A stretch of DNA of 64,000 bases, from NCBI GenBank assembly GCA_019188255.1, contig JAETXT010000012.1:2418001-2482000 (forward strand), written 5' to 3'. This DNA comes from Verticillium longisporum. Its lineage: Eukaryota; Ascomycota; Sordariomycetes; Glomerellales; Plectosphaerellaceae. Below the pieces are notes generated by a model. It saw only the letters and a program-made list of their open reading frames with translations. It had not been told where the DNA came from and made no database searches. Within the stretch, counting starts at the first letter, position 1; every line of letters begins with the position of its first letter. This document shows positions 22,801 through 33,066 of the stretch, in pieces. Made by a program: the position numbers and the translations under genes.

Positions 22801-24275
22801 GTCGGCAAGATCCTGCACAAACTTGCGGTCGGCAGCGTTGAGCTCTGTGCCTAGATCGAGGGGTTCAGGGGTGGGTTTGGTGAGGTACGGCTTGATGTGG
22901 TTCTTCCAAAGGTCCCTCTGCGCGGAGGTCATGACGACACCCTTGCCTCTCTGCTTGGCCTGCACAGCATTCTTCTGCTGCTGCTCGCTGATTTGCTTCG
23001 ATTGAAACCATCGCTCATCAGAGACGTCGTGTTCGAATTGGTCGGTCTCATCCTTGGCTAGCTCAGTCAACAGACGCTGCAGGCGTTGGAGATTGATGAC
23101 GCCGCCTTCGTTGATGTATCCATCACACTCGGGCAGGATGCTCTTATATATCCTAAACATAGATGCAAGCGCGCCTTCGTTGATGTGAAGGCGGGGGAGG
23201 TGGGGAAGGAAATCGTTGCCAATGAAGAAACCCATGAGGATGAAGTCGTCAATGACCCGCTCAAGATCATATGGAAAGCTCAAAACCCCATCTTGCTTGA
23301 GCTCCTGGAACTCTAGATCCAGGTACTCACGGACGATACAGAGATGCAGAAGATAAAAGTTCTGATGCTCCAGCTCCTTCGATTTGGTCTTCGACGCACG
23401 ACCGAAGGTAACCTCTTCACGAAGAAGGCAGAAGTGGGGGTCGTGACTGAGCAGACCAAGCATGATAAGGTCAGCATCCAGGCCGTAGAGACAGTGTCGG
23501 ACGTTCGTATCGTAATCAGGCTGAGCCTTGGCGTTCCTGATGTACTCCATGATTTTGTGCTCGCCCTCGCCGGGAACCTCGTGCCCAGAGAGAACAATCT
23601 CGCACTCCTGCCAATCAGCATCCTCAGTCACCTTTTTGTTGACAAAGTACTTCAGTTGACGGGAGAGTTTGGCCATAAACTCAGTGCCTGGGGATTGTTA
23701 GTCGTGGTCTGGACTTGGGGTTGTGTTGGGCGCAACACGGACCTGGGGTGATGCAATTGCTGTCGAAAGGAGCCTCCTTGGGCATTTCCACACCATCTTT
23801 GATGGCCTTCTCTCTCGCATTCTCGGCATCAAGAGCCGTCCGGAATCGACGAGATCGCTGCTGATTCATCTTGGCGCGCGGGGCGACACCGTCGATGGCC
23901 ATGTAGAAAAGCTTCTTCGGCTTGATCTTGCCGAAAAGATGCTCAATGTAGTTGAAGATGCGGATAAACATCTCCTCCTCACTCAGACGGAACGTCGCAT
24001 CCTCTCCGGCATCCTTATACGTACAATTGTGAATGATTCCATTCATGTCCAGCTGTCCACCAACATCAGTCTCGGAAGTCATGGCGATGCGGGGCACGTC
24101 GGGAGACGAACATAGAGGGCGTCGAATTCGGGAATGCGATTCTCGGCAATGACCTGCGAGATGGCAGGATAGCGCTCAGAGAGCCACCTGAAGAACTTGG
24201 GGACACTGCAGATAAATGGTCAGCTCGAGTCACATTTGCGATGCATCGGCGTGGTGGCGCGGCAGCGTACCCCAT
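19846..24275 (-). CDS. XRN1: 5'-3' exoribonuclease Xrn1
   Basis: Five exons: complement(19846..22352, 22401..23687, 23743..24052, 24112..24205, 24271..24275), 1400 residues. Xrn1 degrades decapped mRNA in the cytoplasm. The N-terminus MGVPKFFRWLSERYP and the blocks LYLDMNGIIHNC, AIDGVAPRAKMNQQRSRRF, GEGEHKIMEYIR, GLDADLIMLGL and FIGNDFLPHLP form the catalytic core with its acidic metal ligands. These are followed by the Xrn1-specific middle domains and an SH3-like region (VTYVAATGKVPIASRGTV). The tail beyond about residue 1230 is Gly/Arg/Gln/Pro-rich with RGG repeats, suited to binding decapping factors or RNA. Length and the cytoplasmic-type domains favour Xrn1 over nuclear Rat1. The first coding exon is only five bases (ATG GG). 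It is divergent from HAT2, with 758 bp between the start codons. Confidence 0.97.
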
Positions 24276-25033
24276 GGTGGATGTAGACCGAGTAAAGAGC
24301 TGGAAGCTGTGCTAGATGCTACACGGAAGCGCGATGACTCTGCGAAATTGCAGAAGAGTGAAAAGTCGGGTTGAAAGCCTGGCGCAGCTTCGGAAGCGAT
24401 TTGGATGCTGGCGCAAAACCAAAATCGTTGCGTCTGCGACGGTTGGAGGGAAAGGAAATTTGAACGTAAGAAGTCAATACAGCCGTGAGTAAGATACAAC
24501 ACAAAAGAAACTCTAGGCTTCTTCCGATGAACAGGGAACTCGACCGTCGAGTTGTGTTCTCGTCTGATGATAAGTTGCGCGGTACGTGGCGGGCGAGTAT
24601 GTAGGATGCAGAACAGGTCGGGAGCTTCAGGCGCCAGGACGGGGTACCTGCTGTTTGCGGCGAGGTCCAGGGAGTCACCAGTGTCATGAGTTGCTGAGGG
24701 AGGGGCAAATCCGGTGGGTCCAGGGCAAACCTGCCGCTCCAAGCGCGCGTGATGGAACAAGCGCGGCTGATTGTGCCCCAGATAAGCTTCCTGATAAGCC
24801 TCATCTCTTCTAGCTGCCTTTTAACACTTTACGCGATCCGCGTCGCGTCTTCCTCCACACTGACAATTGCGGCACGGTCGTGAGAGGTCTTTCCACCTGG
24901 CAACGAACCACCTCCCACTTCATCCAACTCATCCCACATACTCGACCCCGCCGCACTATCACACCGATCGCATTGGAATCTACCGAGCTCTATTCATCCT
25001 GCGATCTCGATATCCCCAAATTTGCACAAAAAG
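24276..25033. promoter_or_regulatory. Shared intergenic promoter region XRN1 / HAT2
   Basis: The only space between two divergent start codons, so it must hold both promoters and both 5' leaders. The part next to HAT2 is C/A/T-rich and G-poor from about 24885, typical of fungal leaders. I cannot assign individual factor sites. Confidence 0.5.
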
Positions 25034-26566
25034 ATGGCACCAGCGCAGGTGGTCGACGACGTTGACGGTGAGCGGAACACACTACAAGCGTTCTTGCGAC
25101 TTTTGGAAAACAGGATCGCTAACTTACAGTAGTCGACATGCATCAGGAGGATGATGAGAATATGGAGCAGCGCCTCATCAACGAGGGTAGGTCGCCCTCT
25201 CGTCACTGCGCATTGTGGCGTCAAACTAACCATGGTATTCGCATAGAGTACAAGACCTGGAAGAAGAACAGCCCCTTCCTCTATGATATGATTCTCAGGT
25301 ACGCACACAACCTGCAGGATTATCGCAATGACTGACACTTGGCAGTACTGCTCTCGAGTGGCCAACCCTAACGACTCAGTGGTTTCCCGACGTGAAGGAG
25401 CCAGAGGGCAAGAACTACCGTGTTCACCGATTGCTTCTTGGTACTCACACTTCTGAGGGCATGCCAAACCACCTGCAAATCGCCGAAGTTGAAGTCCCCA
25501 AATCCATCGAGCCAAGCACCGACGACCTCGACGAGGAGCGGGGAGATTGGTGGCTATGGAAAGTTTGGCGGGTTGGCGCCCATCCGTTTCAACATTGTGC
25601 AAAAGATCGACCACCCTGGCGAGGTGAACAAGGCGCGGTACCAACCTCAAAACCCGGATCTCATTGCCACACTCTGTGTCGATGGCAAGATCCTGGTGTT
25701 TGACCGCACGAAGCACAGCATGACGGCTGATGGAAAAGTCAGCCCTGAGGTCGAGCTCGTGGGTCACAAGCAGGAGGGATACGGCCTTAGCTGGAATCCA
25801 CACGAGGCCGGCTGCTTGGCTTCTGGTAGCGAGGACACTACCGTCTGCCTCTGGTAAGGGATTCCCTCGCATTCCAAATACAAACGGCCCAGCTGACGAG
25901 ATTAGGGACATCAAGACGCTGCAGGAGGGTAGCCGCACTCTGAAGCCAGCTCGCAAGTATACTCACCACACTCAAATCGTCAATGACGTGCAGTACCACC
26001 CGGTCTCGAAGTCGCTCATCGGTACCGTCTCGGACGATCTGACGATGCAGATCATTGACGTGCGCTCGCCGGAGACCAACATTGCGTCCTTGTCCGCCAA
26101 GCGCGGCCATTCGGACGCTATCAACGCGCTTGCATTTAACCCAGCTTCGGAGGTCTTGGTGGCCACTGCATCCGCCGACAAGACTCTGGGCGTCTGGGAT
26201 CTCAGGAATGTCAAAGAAAAAATTCACACTCTCGAGGGTCACAATGACGCCGTTACCTCGCTGTCATGGCATTCCCATGAGGCGGGCATCCTGGGCAGCG
26301 GCAGTTACGATCGAAGAATCATCTTCTGGGATCTTTCACGGGTTGGCGACGAGCAGCTGCCGGACGACCAGGAAGACGGTCCACCGGAGCTTCTCTTCAT
26401 GCATGGAGGCCACACAAACCACCTCGCAGATTTCGCGTGGAACCCGAACGACCCGTGGCTCGTCTGCAGCGCTGCCGAGGACAACTTGCTGCAGATCTGG
26501 AGGGTGGCAGACTCGATCGTCGGCCGCGACGATGGTGACATGAGCCTCGACGAAATTGACCGTTAG
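25034..26566 (+). CDS. HAT2: Histone acetyltransferase type B subunit 2 (RbAp48-like WD40 protein), frame interrupted once
   Basis: Five exons: 25034..25067, 25130..25186, 25247..25298, 25346..25853, 25906..26566. The protein opens MAPAQVVDDVDVVDMHQED and has the family helix EEYKTWKKNSPFLYDMI, TALEWPTLTTQWFPD, then seven WD repeats with KIDHPGEVNKARYQPQNP, GHKQEGYGLSWNP and GSEDTTVCLWD. It ends in acidic DGDMSLDEIDR. It binds histone H4 helix 1, assists the Hat1 acetyltransferase, and homologues serve in CAF-1 and Rpd3-type complexes. In exon 4 the frame changes at about 25541-25546, between LDEERG and EIGGYG. The summed exon length is one base over a multiple of three, in agreement with a single inserted base (or two missing). 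The corrected protein has about 436 residues, normal for the family. Confidence 0.92.
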
Positions 26567-27507
26567 CAAAGGCATCGCAGACTCAAGCAAGCCAATCATA
26601 CTGTGGACCTTTTGCGAGAGTCTCTGCAGGTTTTGCAGGTCAAGCGAAAGGAGCATTGATCGTGCTGGCCGTTGGTAGGAGTCGATTTACGGCGTTTCGG
26701 TGGGGATCAACAAGCGGAGGGGTCAAGAAACTTGGTTTCTGCCAGGTCATGAACGGACTCTCAAGACAGCCATGACCTCGGGAGCTGAAGATTTTCTTTG
26801 AATCATTGCCTTTACGAGGACACCACACCCACTGTGTTCACGTGCGAATAGCAGAATTCTTTTCATCGTTGACCAATGATTCTGAGTGCGAAGTAGCATC
26901 GTAATGTGAATGAAGACAGATATGATGGTACCCTGCTAACCAGCGAGATGTGTGAGCAACTGTAGCTTACTGCCTCTTTCTACTTTGAAGTATTCCTCTC
27001 GATCCCGCCGTGACCAGACCTTTCCTTGCCGGAATTCTTCAGATACGACGCAATAGAGGTAGGCAAACCCCTGCTTGCAACGAACAGGAAACTGTTACTG
27101 AAAAACATGCTCCGGCCGGCAGTCGAAAGAGGTGGTCTGCCAACTTCAAACCAGGCAGTACAAATACTCGAGCACAAGTTCATCGACTGACACGGATGCA
27201 GAGCTTGGGGTTGGCAGACAAGGGCAGTTGCTGCTCCTTCCTCCACAGAGGTGTCTGCCTACATACTACCCATTCACCACTCCAGTCTACCTATCTGCCC
27301 GGTATACTTTCTCCTGGAATAACCACTAGATTTCCCATCCCAACCATCATCGTTCTTTCAAATGAGGATATAGGTCCCCCGATCACAACTGTGCAACCTG
27401 AAAGCTGATCACAATCAAAGGGCTCATCACTGTCAACCATTGCCATATCACCGCCAATACCATTCATCATCGCACCTCACGCCTGACACTAACCGGGCAG
27501 CACAGCA
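26567..27507. other. Intergenic between HAT2 and the F-box-like ORF
   Basis: No gene seen. The right part (about 27260-27500) is C/A/T-rich and probably the leader of the next gene. Confidence 0.5.
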
Positions 27508-29598
27508 ATGGATGTGGCACCATTTGAAGGGGTGCCTCTTGCACCCAAGGGCACGACCCTTGCCGACTTTGACGCCTACATTGCCGAGACCAGAGCCCTC
27601 CTCGAGACCCGATATCCCCGGCAGACCATTACCAACGAGATGCTCGTTGTTGCCATACAGACTCGAGCTCGCGCCGAGCTTGACGCCATGGAGGCTGCAG
27701 ATGCGGATCATGACGCAGTTACAGATGAAGATCTCGAGATGGAAGGCGTCATCCCTGACAACGACATCATCAACGACTCTCTCGCTCACGGCCCTGAGTC
27801 TCAGCCTTGGCGCGACGCCGCGGAGGTCGAGTACCACATTCGAGAGCACGCGAAACGTGTGTGCCGCAGTGACCCCTTTTCCTCCATCCGGCGCAGCATG
27901 GGAGGCATGCGCGTTCGCTTCAGCCTCATCGAGTCCCTTTGCCAGCACGTCGAGCTTGCTGTCGAGCTTGGTGGTCACCTCGAGCCAAGGGACGTCCTGT
28001 CCCTCTTCTCCGTCAGCCGCACCTTCCACGGTGCCATCAGTGCCGTTATGACCTCGACCCTCCGCATGTGGGTACGTCGGCACGCTCCTGAGAGCGGTGA
28101 CATCTTCTCCTTTCGGCTCTACCGCCACCTCTGCGTCCGAGACCCCGCCGGCCGCACCAACGCCTTCGGCTCCAAGCAGTTCGACCCTTTCGACGCCGTC
28201 ATGGCCCAAGTCCGCCACGTGCCCTCTTTGAAGTGGTACCAGATGGTTGTGCCCCGCGAGCGGTGCGTCACCGACATTGTCGACGCCCTCGAAGAAGGGG
28301 GCCAGCAGCTGCCCATTGGTACCGAGCGCAGCCTCAAGAAGATGTGGCTTCTCATGGACGTCGCCACGACAAAAGGCCGCACCGCCATGATCGGCAACGA
28401 AGCTCTCTGGACTCACGCTGACCTGCACAATATTCAGTTCTTTCTCACCAAGCTTGGCATGCACTTTCGAGATCCTGTCTGGGCCGACCCCTTCATGAAC
28501 ACCCTCGTCAAACTCCTCTTGGGTCAGCGCACCCTCTACAAGCTCTGGCTCATACTCACGCGCCACGGCCTCACGGAGCTGCGTGACATTGTCAAGCTCA
28601 AGGTCCGCTACGACTACCTGCCCGTTCACGAACAGTACCGGCGCGCCCTCTTCGGCGAGAAGGTCTTTGGCGTCCCTGCACACGAGGTTGGCGTCCTGCA
28701 TCTCGAGGCCTGGGGTCGCGGTACAGGCCATCTTCAACGCCCGGATGAGCTCATACGCACCGAGGCCGTCCGCCGCGGCCTCGATATTGACCGTCACATC
28801 ATCTACATGATCCTCTGGGGCCAGAAGAGCATACCTGAGAATGATTTCCCGGACGAGGACGAGCTCCCGGACGCGGACATAATGGAAACCACCACGTGGG
28901 CCGAGCTCTCCCAGCACCAGCGCGCCGATCTCCTCCAGGAGAACCTCGACACCTTCCGCTCCGAGCGGCAGTACCTGTTTGCGCGCCAGGCACGCCTCAG
29001 CCGTATCGCCCGCATCAACGCCGCCGTGCAGGCCGACATGGTCGGCGGCGGCGGACTCGCAAGCAGCGCACCGACCATCAACCCCGACGATGGCATCGAT
29101 TTCTCCGCGCTGCCCACGGAAGACGACCCCAGCACATGGACACGCACCGTCGTCAGCCCCGAGCCGGGCAGCGGCGCCTTGCGCGGATCCGAGCCGACCC
29201 TGACCGAGGCCATGAGGGACGCCATGCGGCGTACCGACCGCGTTAATGGCACGCAGTCTGACGACGACGTGCGGCTGTACATTTATGGCGTCCTGTTCGG
29301 CTCAGGCCTCGCCGACGAGGACCAGGAAATCAGGGCTGACAAGGCCTGGGTCGACTGGGAGAGCGAGGACTCGGACCCGCAGTGGCTCGAGTACGTCGAC
29401 GAGATCAACGCCCCTGACGATGAGAGTTTTGAGCAATTTGATGATCTCGAGCTCTATGAGCGGCAGGAGGAAGGTCATGGTGAGGGTGAGGATGACAGCG
29501 CGGCTCCAGCCCTATATCCGGAGTTGACGGATGATGGAGACGTTGACTGGGATTTGTACGACGATCTGAGCAGTTCAAATACCCCGCCCGAAGGGTGA
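27508..29598 (+). CDS. Intronless F-box-like protein, unknown substrate
   Basis: A single uninterrupted frame of 696 residues beginning MDVAPFEGVPLAPKG, with strongly C-ending codons throughout. A segment near residues 155-200 (LEPRDVLSLFSVSRTFHGAIS) resembles the helical core of fungal F-box domains, so a role as ubiquitin-ligase adaptor is possible, but no repeat domain follows. The middle is mostly helical. The C-terminal 120 residues are very acidic (Asp/Glu-rich with aromatic DPQWLEY and DWDLYDDL words). I do not recognise a named family. The coding strand choice rests on the good start context after a C/A-rich leader and on amino-acid composition. The antisense frame here is also long (27448-28917) but reads as a codon-bias shadow. 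Confidence 0.85.
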   Translation: MDVAPFEGVPLAPKGTTLADFDAYIAETRALLETRYPRQTITNEMLVVAIQTRARAELDAMEAADADHDAVTDEDLEMEGVIPDNDIINDSLAHGPESQPWRDAAEVEYHIREHAKRVCRSDPFSSIRRSMGGMRVRFSLIESLCQHVELAVELGGHLEPRDVLSLFSVSRTFHGAISAVMTSTLRMWVRRHAPESGDIFSFRLYRHLCVRDPAGRTNAFGSKQFDPFDAVMAQVRHVPSLKWYQMVVPRERCVTDIVDALEEGGQQLPIGTERSLKKMWLLMDVATTKGRTAMIGNEALWTHADLHNIQFFLTKLGMHFRDPVWADPFMNTLVKLLLGQRTLYKLWLILTRHGLTELRDIVKLKVRYDYLPVHEQYRRALFGEKVFGVPAHEVGVLHLEAWGRGTGHLQRPDELIRTEAVRRGLDIDRHIIYMILWGQKSIPENDFPDEDELPDADIMETTTWAELSQHQRADLLQENLDTFRSERQYLFARQARLSRIARINAAVQADMVGGGGLASSAPTINPDDGIDFSALPTEDDPSTWTRTVVSPEPGSGALRGSEPTLTEAMRDAMRRTDRVNGTQSDDDVRLYIYGVLFGSGLADEDQEIRADKAWVDWESEDSDPQWLEYVDEINAPDDESFEQFDDLELYERQEEGHGEGEDDSAAPALYPELTDDGDVDWDLYDDLSSSNTPPEG

Positions 29599-30910
29599 TG
29601 AGAACGCAGCAAGCACATCGTCGAATGTTTTTTTGAGAGACAGCGCTGGATGTTTGGCTGAGCAGGTTAGCAGGGGATCAAGGGGTTGACAATAGTCATG
29701 TATTGGACAAAGGAAGGCGTTGCTTCGCGTGGCATGCATATACGACCGCAATAGCTCGCTGGCTCAGGCAGGTTACAAACGATAGTATTGCAAATGCTCA
29801 TTTTACCTCAAGCGATCAATACCTGGTCGGTCTTGTCAATATCTTTACACTCGCCATAAACGTGTGCAAAAGCATGACGGACTCACCTGTAGCATGCCAA
29901 CAACAGGCGTCATGTCATCATCAAGCCACTCTTCGCGGACCTCGCCTTGGCAAAATCAAGCAATAGTATTCTTCATACCTAACGCCGCCTGCAGGATGCA
30001 GTTTTTACACCCCACCGGCTAACGGTATGCAACAGGAGATAAACTTGGAACAGACGAGTTATGGAAAGCAACACATTTCGCATTCTCAGACGCGAAAGAA
30101 AATTAAAGCAGTCAGCCCGCCTGACCATGTTCACTCCCCGACTCCCCCAACTCTGCCGCCCATCCAACCGTGAAACCATCTTGAAGGGGGCAAAGCTCAA
30201 GCCAAAGCCAAAGCCAAATGCCCAAGCAAACTAAAAGTAGTGGGAAGAGAACAAGGACGAAATGAGAATGGAAGAGGTGGAGGAGAGGGGTGTGAGAGTA
30301 TCAGAAAAGACAAGCAGATCAAAAAGAGAGAAAAAAAGAGAAGACAGGAAAAAGGACAGACATCGATCGAAGAAGTAGAAGAGCGAGACCGCACACCGAA
30401 GCCGAGGTTCCTTTCCCACTCCTTCGCTATGCATCTCTCCCACCGTACTGCCCCCTGGGCTGTCATGCCACAAGCCATTCGCGCGCAACCCCACCCAATG
30501 GGCAAAAGTCCGACTCCGCAGTCCAGTCCCCCAAAGTAGCCAGCCCTTTTGTACGGACTCTGATGCTCAACGGCATCAAACGCAACTCCGCCCAACGTGT
30601 TCCGGATCCGTCCAGTTGTAGTAACACTCTTTTGTCTTTCCCGCCTCGCAAACTTTTGTACCCGGTTACTCATGGTATTCTGACAACAACCGTGGCCCAA
30701 GATTCTTCCCCATCTTGCCGACCGCCTTACTTGAAACATGAAACAAATGGGGTTCCCTCGATGACCAATGGTCGAGGGGTCGTTGATGCCAAAGCAAATG
30801 CTCTATCGTCGTCTCGTCTCAAAGCTCGTCCCGCGGTCGAGGGTGGGTTCTTCAACGTCCGATGCAAAACGGCCATCGATATACAGCCGTCTGGTGAATA
30901 CACAAACTAC
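29599..30910. other. Intergenic, convergent 3' regions
   Basis: Space between two convergent genes. It contains a purine-rich stretch at about 30240-30400 on the plus strand and no recognisable coding sequence. Confidence 0.5.
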
Positions 30911-33066
30911 TTAGGCAGGGGACTTGTTCTGGGGCGCGGAGCCACCGTTCTGGCGAGCATCTCCGCCGGTCACAGAGAGGCCTCCGATGCCGCTAGAAAG
31001 GAAGGCAAAAGGGTCGTTCTCGTTCTGCGAGTAGAAGTTGTTCGACGGACCAGCAGACGCGGGGCCGTTGGAGGCAGACTGGAAGGCCGCCTCGGCAGCG
31101 CGGCTGTCAAAAGGGCCAGCCGAGTGAGCGCCCGGAGCCGGACCAAAATGAGTGTTCAAGGACGAGGGGTACGCTGCGGCACCGCCACCGCCGAGGCCCG
31201 AGGGAAGTGCGTAGGTGCTGGGGGGGCCACCAAAATGCTGACCGCCACCATAGCCACCACCGGAGCCGAAGTTGCCACCACCGGACGCGAAGGGGCCGGG
31301 ACCAGTGTTGCCACCCATTGAGCCCTGGTTCATGTTATAATTGGAAGGGGGATCCATGGGAGACGGGTAGCCACCAGAGTCGGCAACAACGGCGGCGCCA
31401 GCACGGCTGGCACCGCAACGGAGGCAGCAGACATTCTTAGCAAAGTTGTGGTAACCACAGACTTCATTACCACACTTCCAATCGCCGGCGCGGAAAGGAA
31501 CAACACCGCTGCCGCCCATACGACCACCACCGTGTCCCATGTGACCGTGGTGGTGCTGAGGAGGGGGCATCATCTGAGGGGGCCCATAGCCGCTGTAGCC
31601 GCCACCGCCGCCGCCGCCGCCACCGCCGCCGTATCCGATCTCGCCCGAGGGGCCAGCGTTCACGGCCGGGAAGGAGCATCGGAAGCAAGCTGTGCGCCTC
31701 TGGAAGTTGGAAAATCCGCACGAGGGGCAGGTCCAGTCACCGGGACGGGGGCGGTTCTTGCTGGGAGGGAAGGGCGTAAGGATCTCAGCAGCGCGGTCCA
31801 GAACACGACTCGAGGAGGGTGACACTTCGATAGCCTTCTCGTTAAGAGCGCGACCGTTCATGCAGAGGCTCTCGGCAGCCTGTTGAAAGGATCAGCACAT
31901 GCTCCGACTGGCACGGTGCAGTCAGATGGGGATGGAATAAACTCACCTCTTCGTGGGAGGAAAAGACAGCAAAGCCGCTGCCAGTGGGCTTGTGCTGCTC
32001 GGGAGTGCGCAGAGTCCAGAAGGCGATGGGACGTCCACCGAACTGAGTGAACCAGCTCTCAAGCTCCGACTGGGTGGTGTCGTGGGGGAGGCCTGACATG
32101 TGGAGGACCTTGCTACGCTCGGACAAGAAGGCTCTAACATCAGCACGAGCGTCCATGGGACGTGTCAGGACATCGGGGTGCTCATGAGCAGGCTGAGACT
32201 TGCGGATCAGGCCACGAAGAACCCGGGCAAGAGTCACAGCCTCCTCCATGGCTCGACGGGGAGAAGCAGGCGCCAAAGCCTGGAGGTGGAATGGCAGGTT
32301 GTGCTTGATGGGGGCGCTCGACTGGACAGGCTCCACCTCGAGAGCAGCGCAGATGTTCGAGAGCATCGAGGGGCCGAAGGGTAGCGACTCGGGGTGGTGT
32401 TGCTGCCATCGCTGGTACTCGGTACGGAGATCAAAGGTCCGCGAGTGCTGAAGGTAAGGAGGCAGGACCACAGCCTTGTCGCGGGCCTCGCGGGGCAGCT
32501 GAACCCGAAGGTCCCAGGCATCGAGAGTGACAAAGACAAAGTCAAGGTTCTGCGAGGTCAAGTGCTCGTTGGCAAACGCATCAAAACGGTTGACAGCATC
32601 CCTAAAGGTGCCAGCGTTCCTAACATGTTCCCAAGTCAAGGTTGTGAGGCTCGCTGGTGGGCAGATGGTTAGCACCTAGATATTGGACCGAATTTTTAGG
32701 CCGAGGCGCGCGGCCTTGCCGGGACGGCAGGGCGGCGGCCGCGACAGCAACAAAAAAAAAGAGAAGGAGCCGACATACTGCAGAGAGGCGTGATAGGAGT
32801 GTTGATGGGTTTGACGAGGGCACTGTCACGGACGATCTGGGTAGGGTAGTGATTAGAAATACGTCATCAGAAAGGGGAGGGGGTGAATGGGGAGGATGAT
32901 AGCTTACTTCCTCCAGGGACTTAGCATCGAGCAAGATCCATCCAAGCTCAATGACCTCAGCGGAATCCTTGGTGACATAAACACCGTGCTCGTCGCAGGT
33001 AGTGGCGACGTGGATCACAACGTAGCGATCAATGTTGAGCTGCGAGCCCGCTTGAGATCCGGACAT
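30911..33066 (-). CDS. NRP1: Nrp1/ARP-like RNA-binding protein: exonuclease-like fold, RRM, two RanBP2 zinc fingers
   Basis: Four exons: complement(30911..31879, 31947..32653, 32779..32836, 32908..33066), 630 residues. Residues about 13-245 align in order with ERI-1-type DEDDh exonucleases: YVVIHVATTCDEHG (motif I), FVTLDAWDLRVQLP (motif II), AMEEAVTLARVL (motif III). The catalytic Asp and Glu of motif I are replaced by His19 and Ala21, and motif III lacks the His, so nuclease activity is unlikely. An RRM follows at about 253-331 and spans the last intron. Two RanBP2-type fingers follow: GDWTCPSCGFSNF...CFRC at about 354-377, and GDWKCGNEVC...CLRC at about 439-465, separated by a Gly/His-rich linker. 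The tail is Gly/Asn/Ser-rich. Yeast Nrp1 has RRM and RanBP2 fingers and enters stress granules; orthology is inferred from domain order. All junctions keep frame. Confidence 0.85.

Noticed and set aside
24994..25956. 320-codon minus-strand frame
   Set aside because: Overlaps HAT2 exons and introns on the opposite strand and has no recognisable domain.
27448..28917. 489-codon open frame on the minus strand
   Set aside because: It is antisense to the 696-residue gene. Its composition follows from the C-ending codon bias of the plus strand, and no domain or start context supports it.
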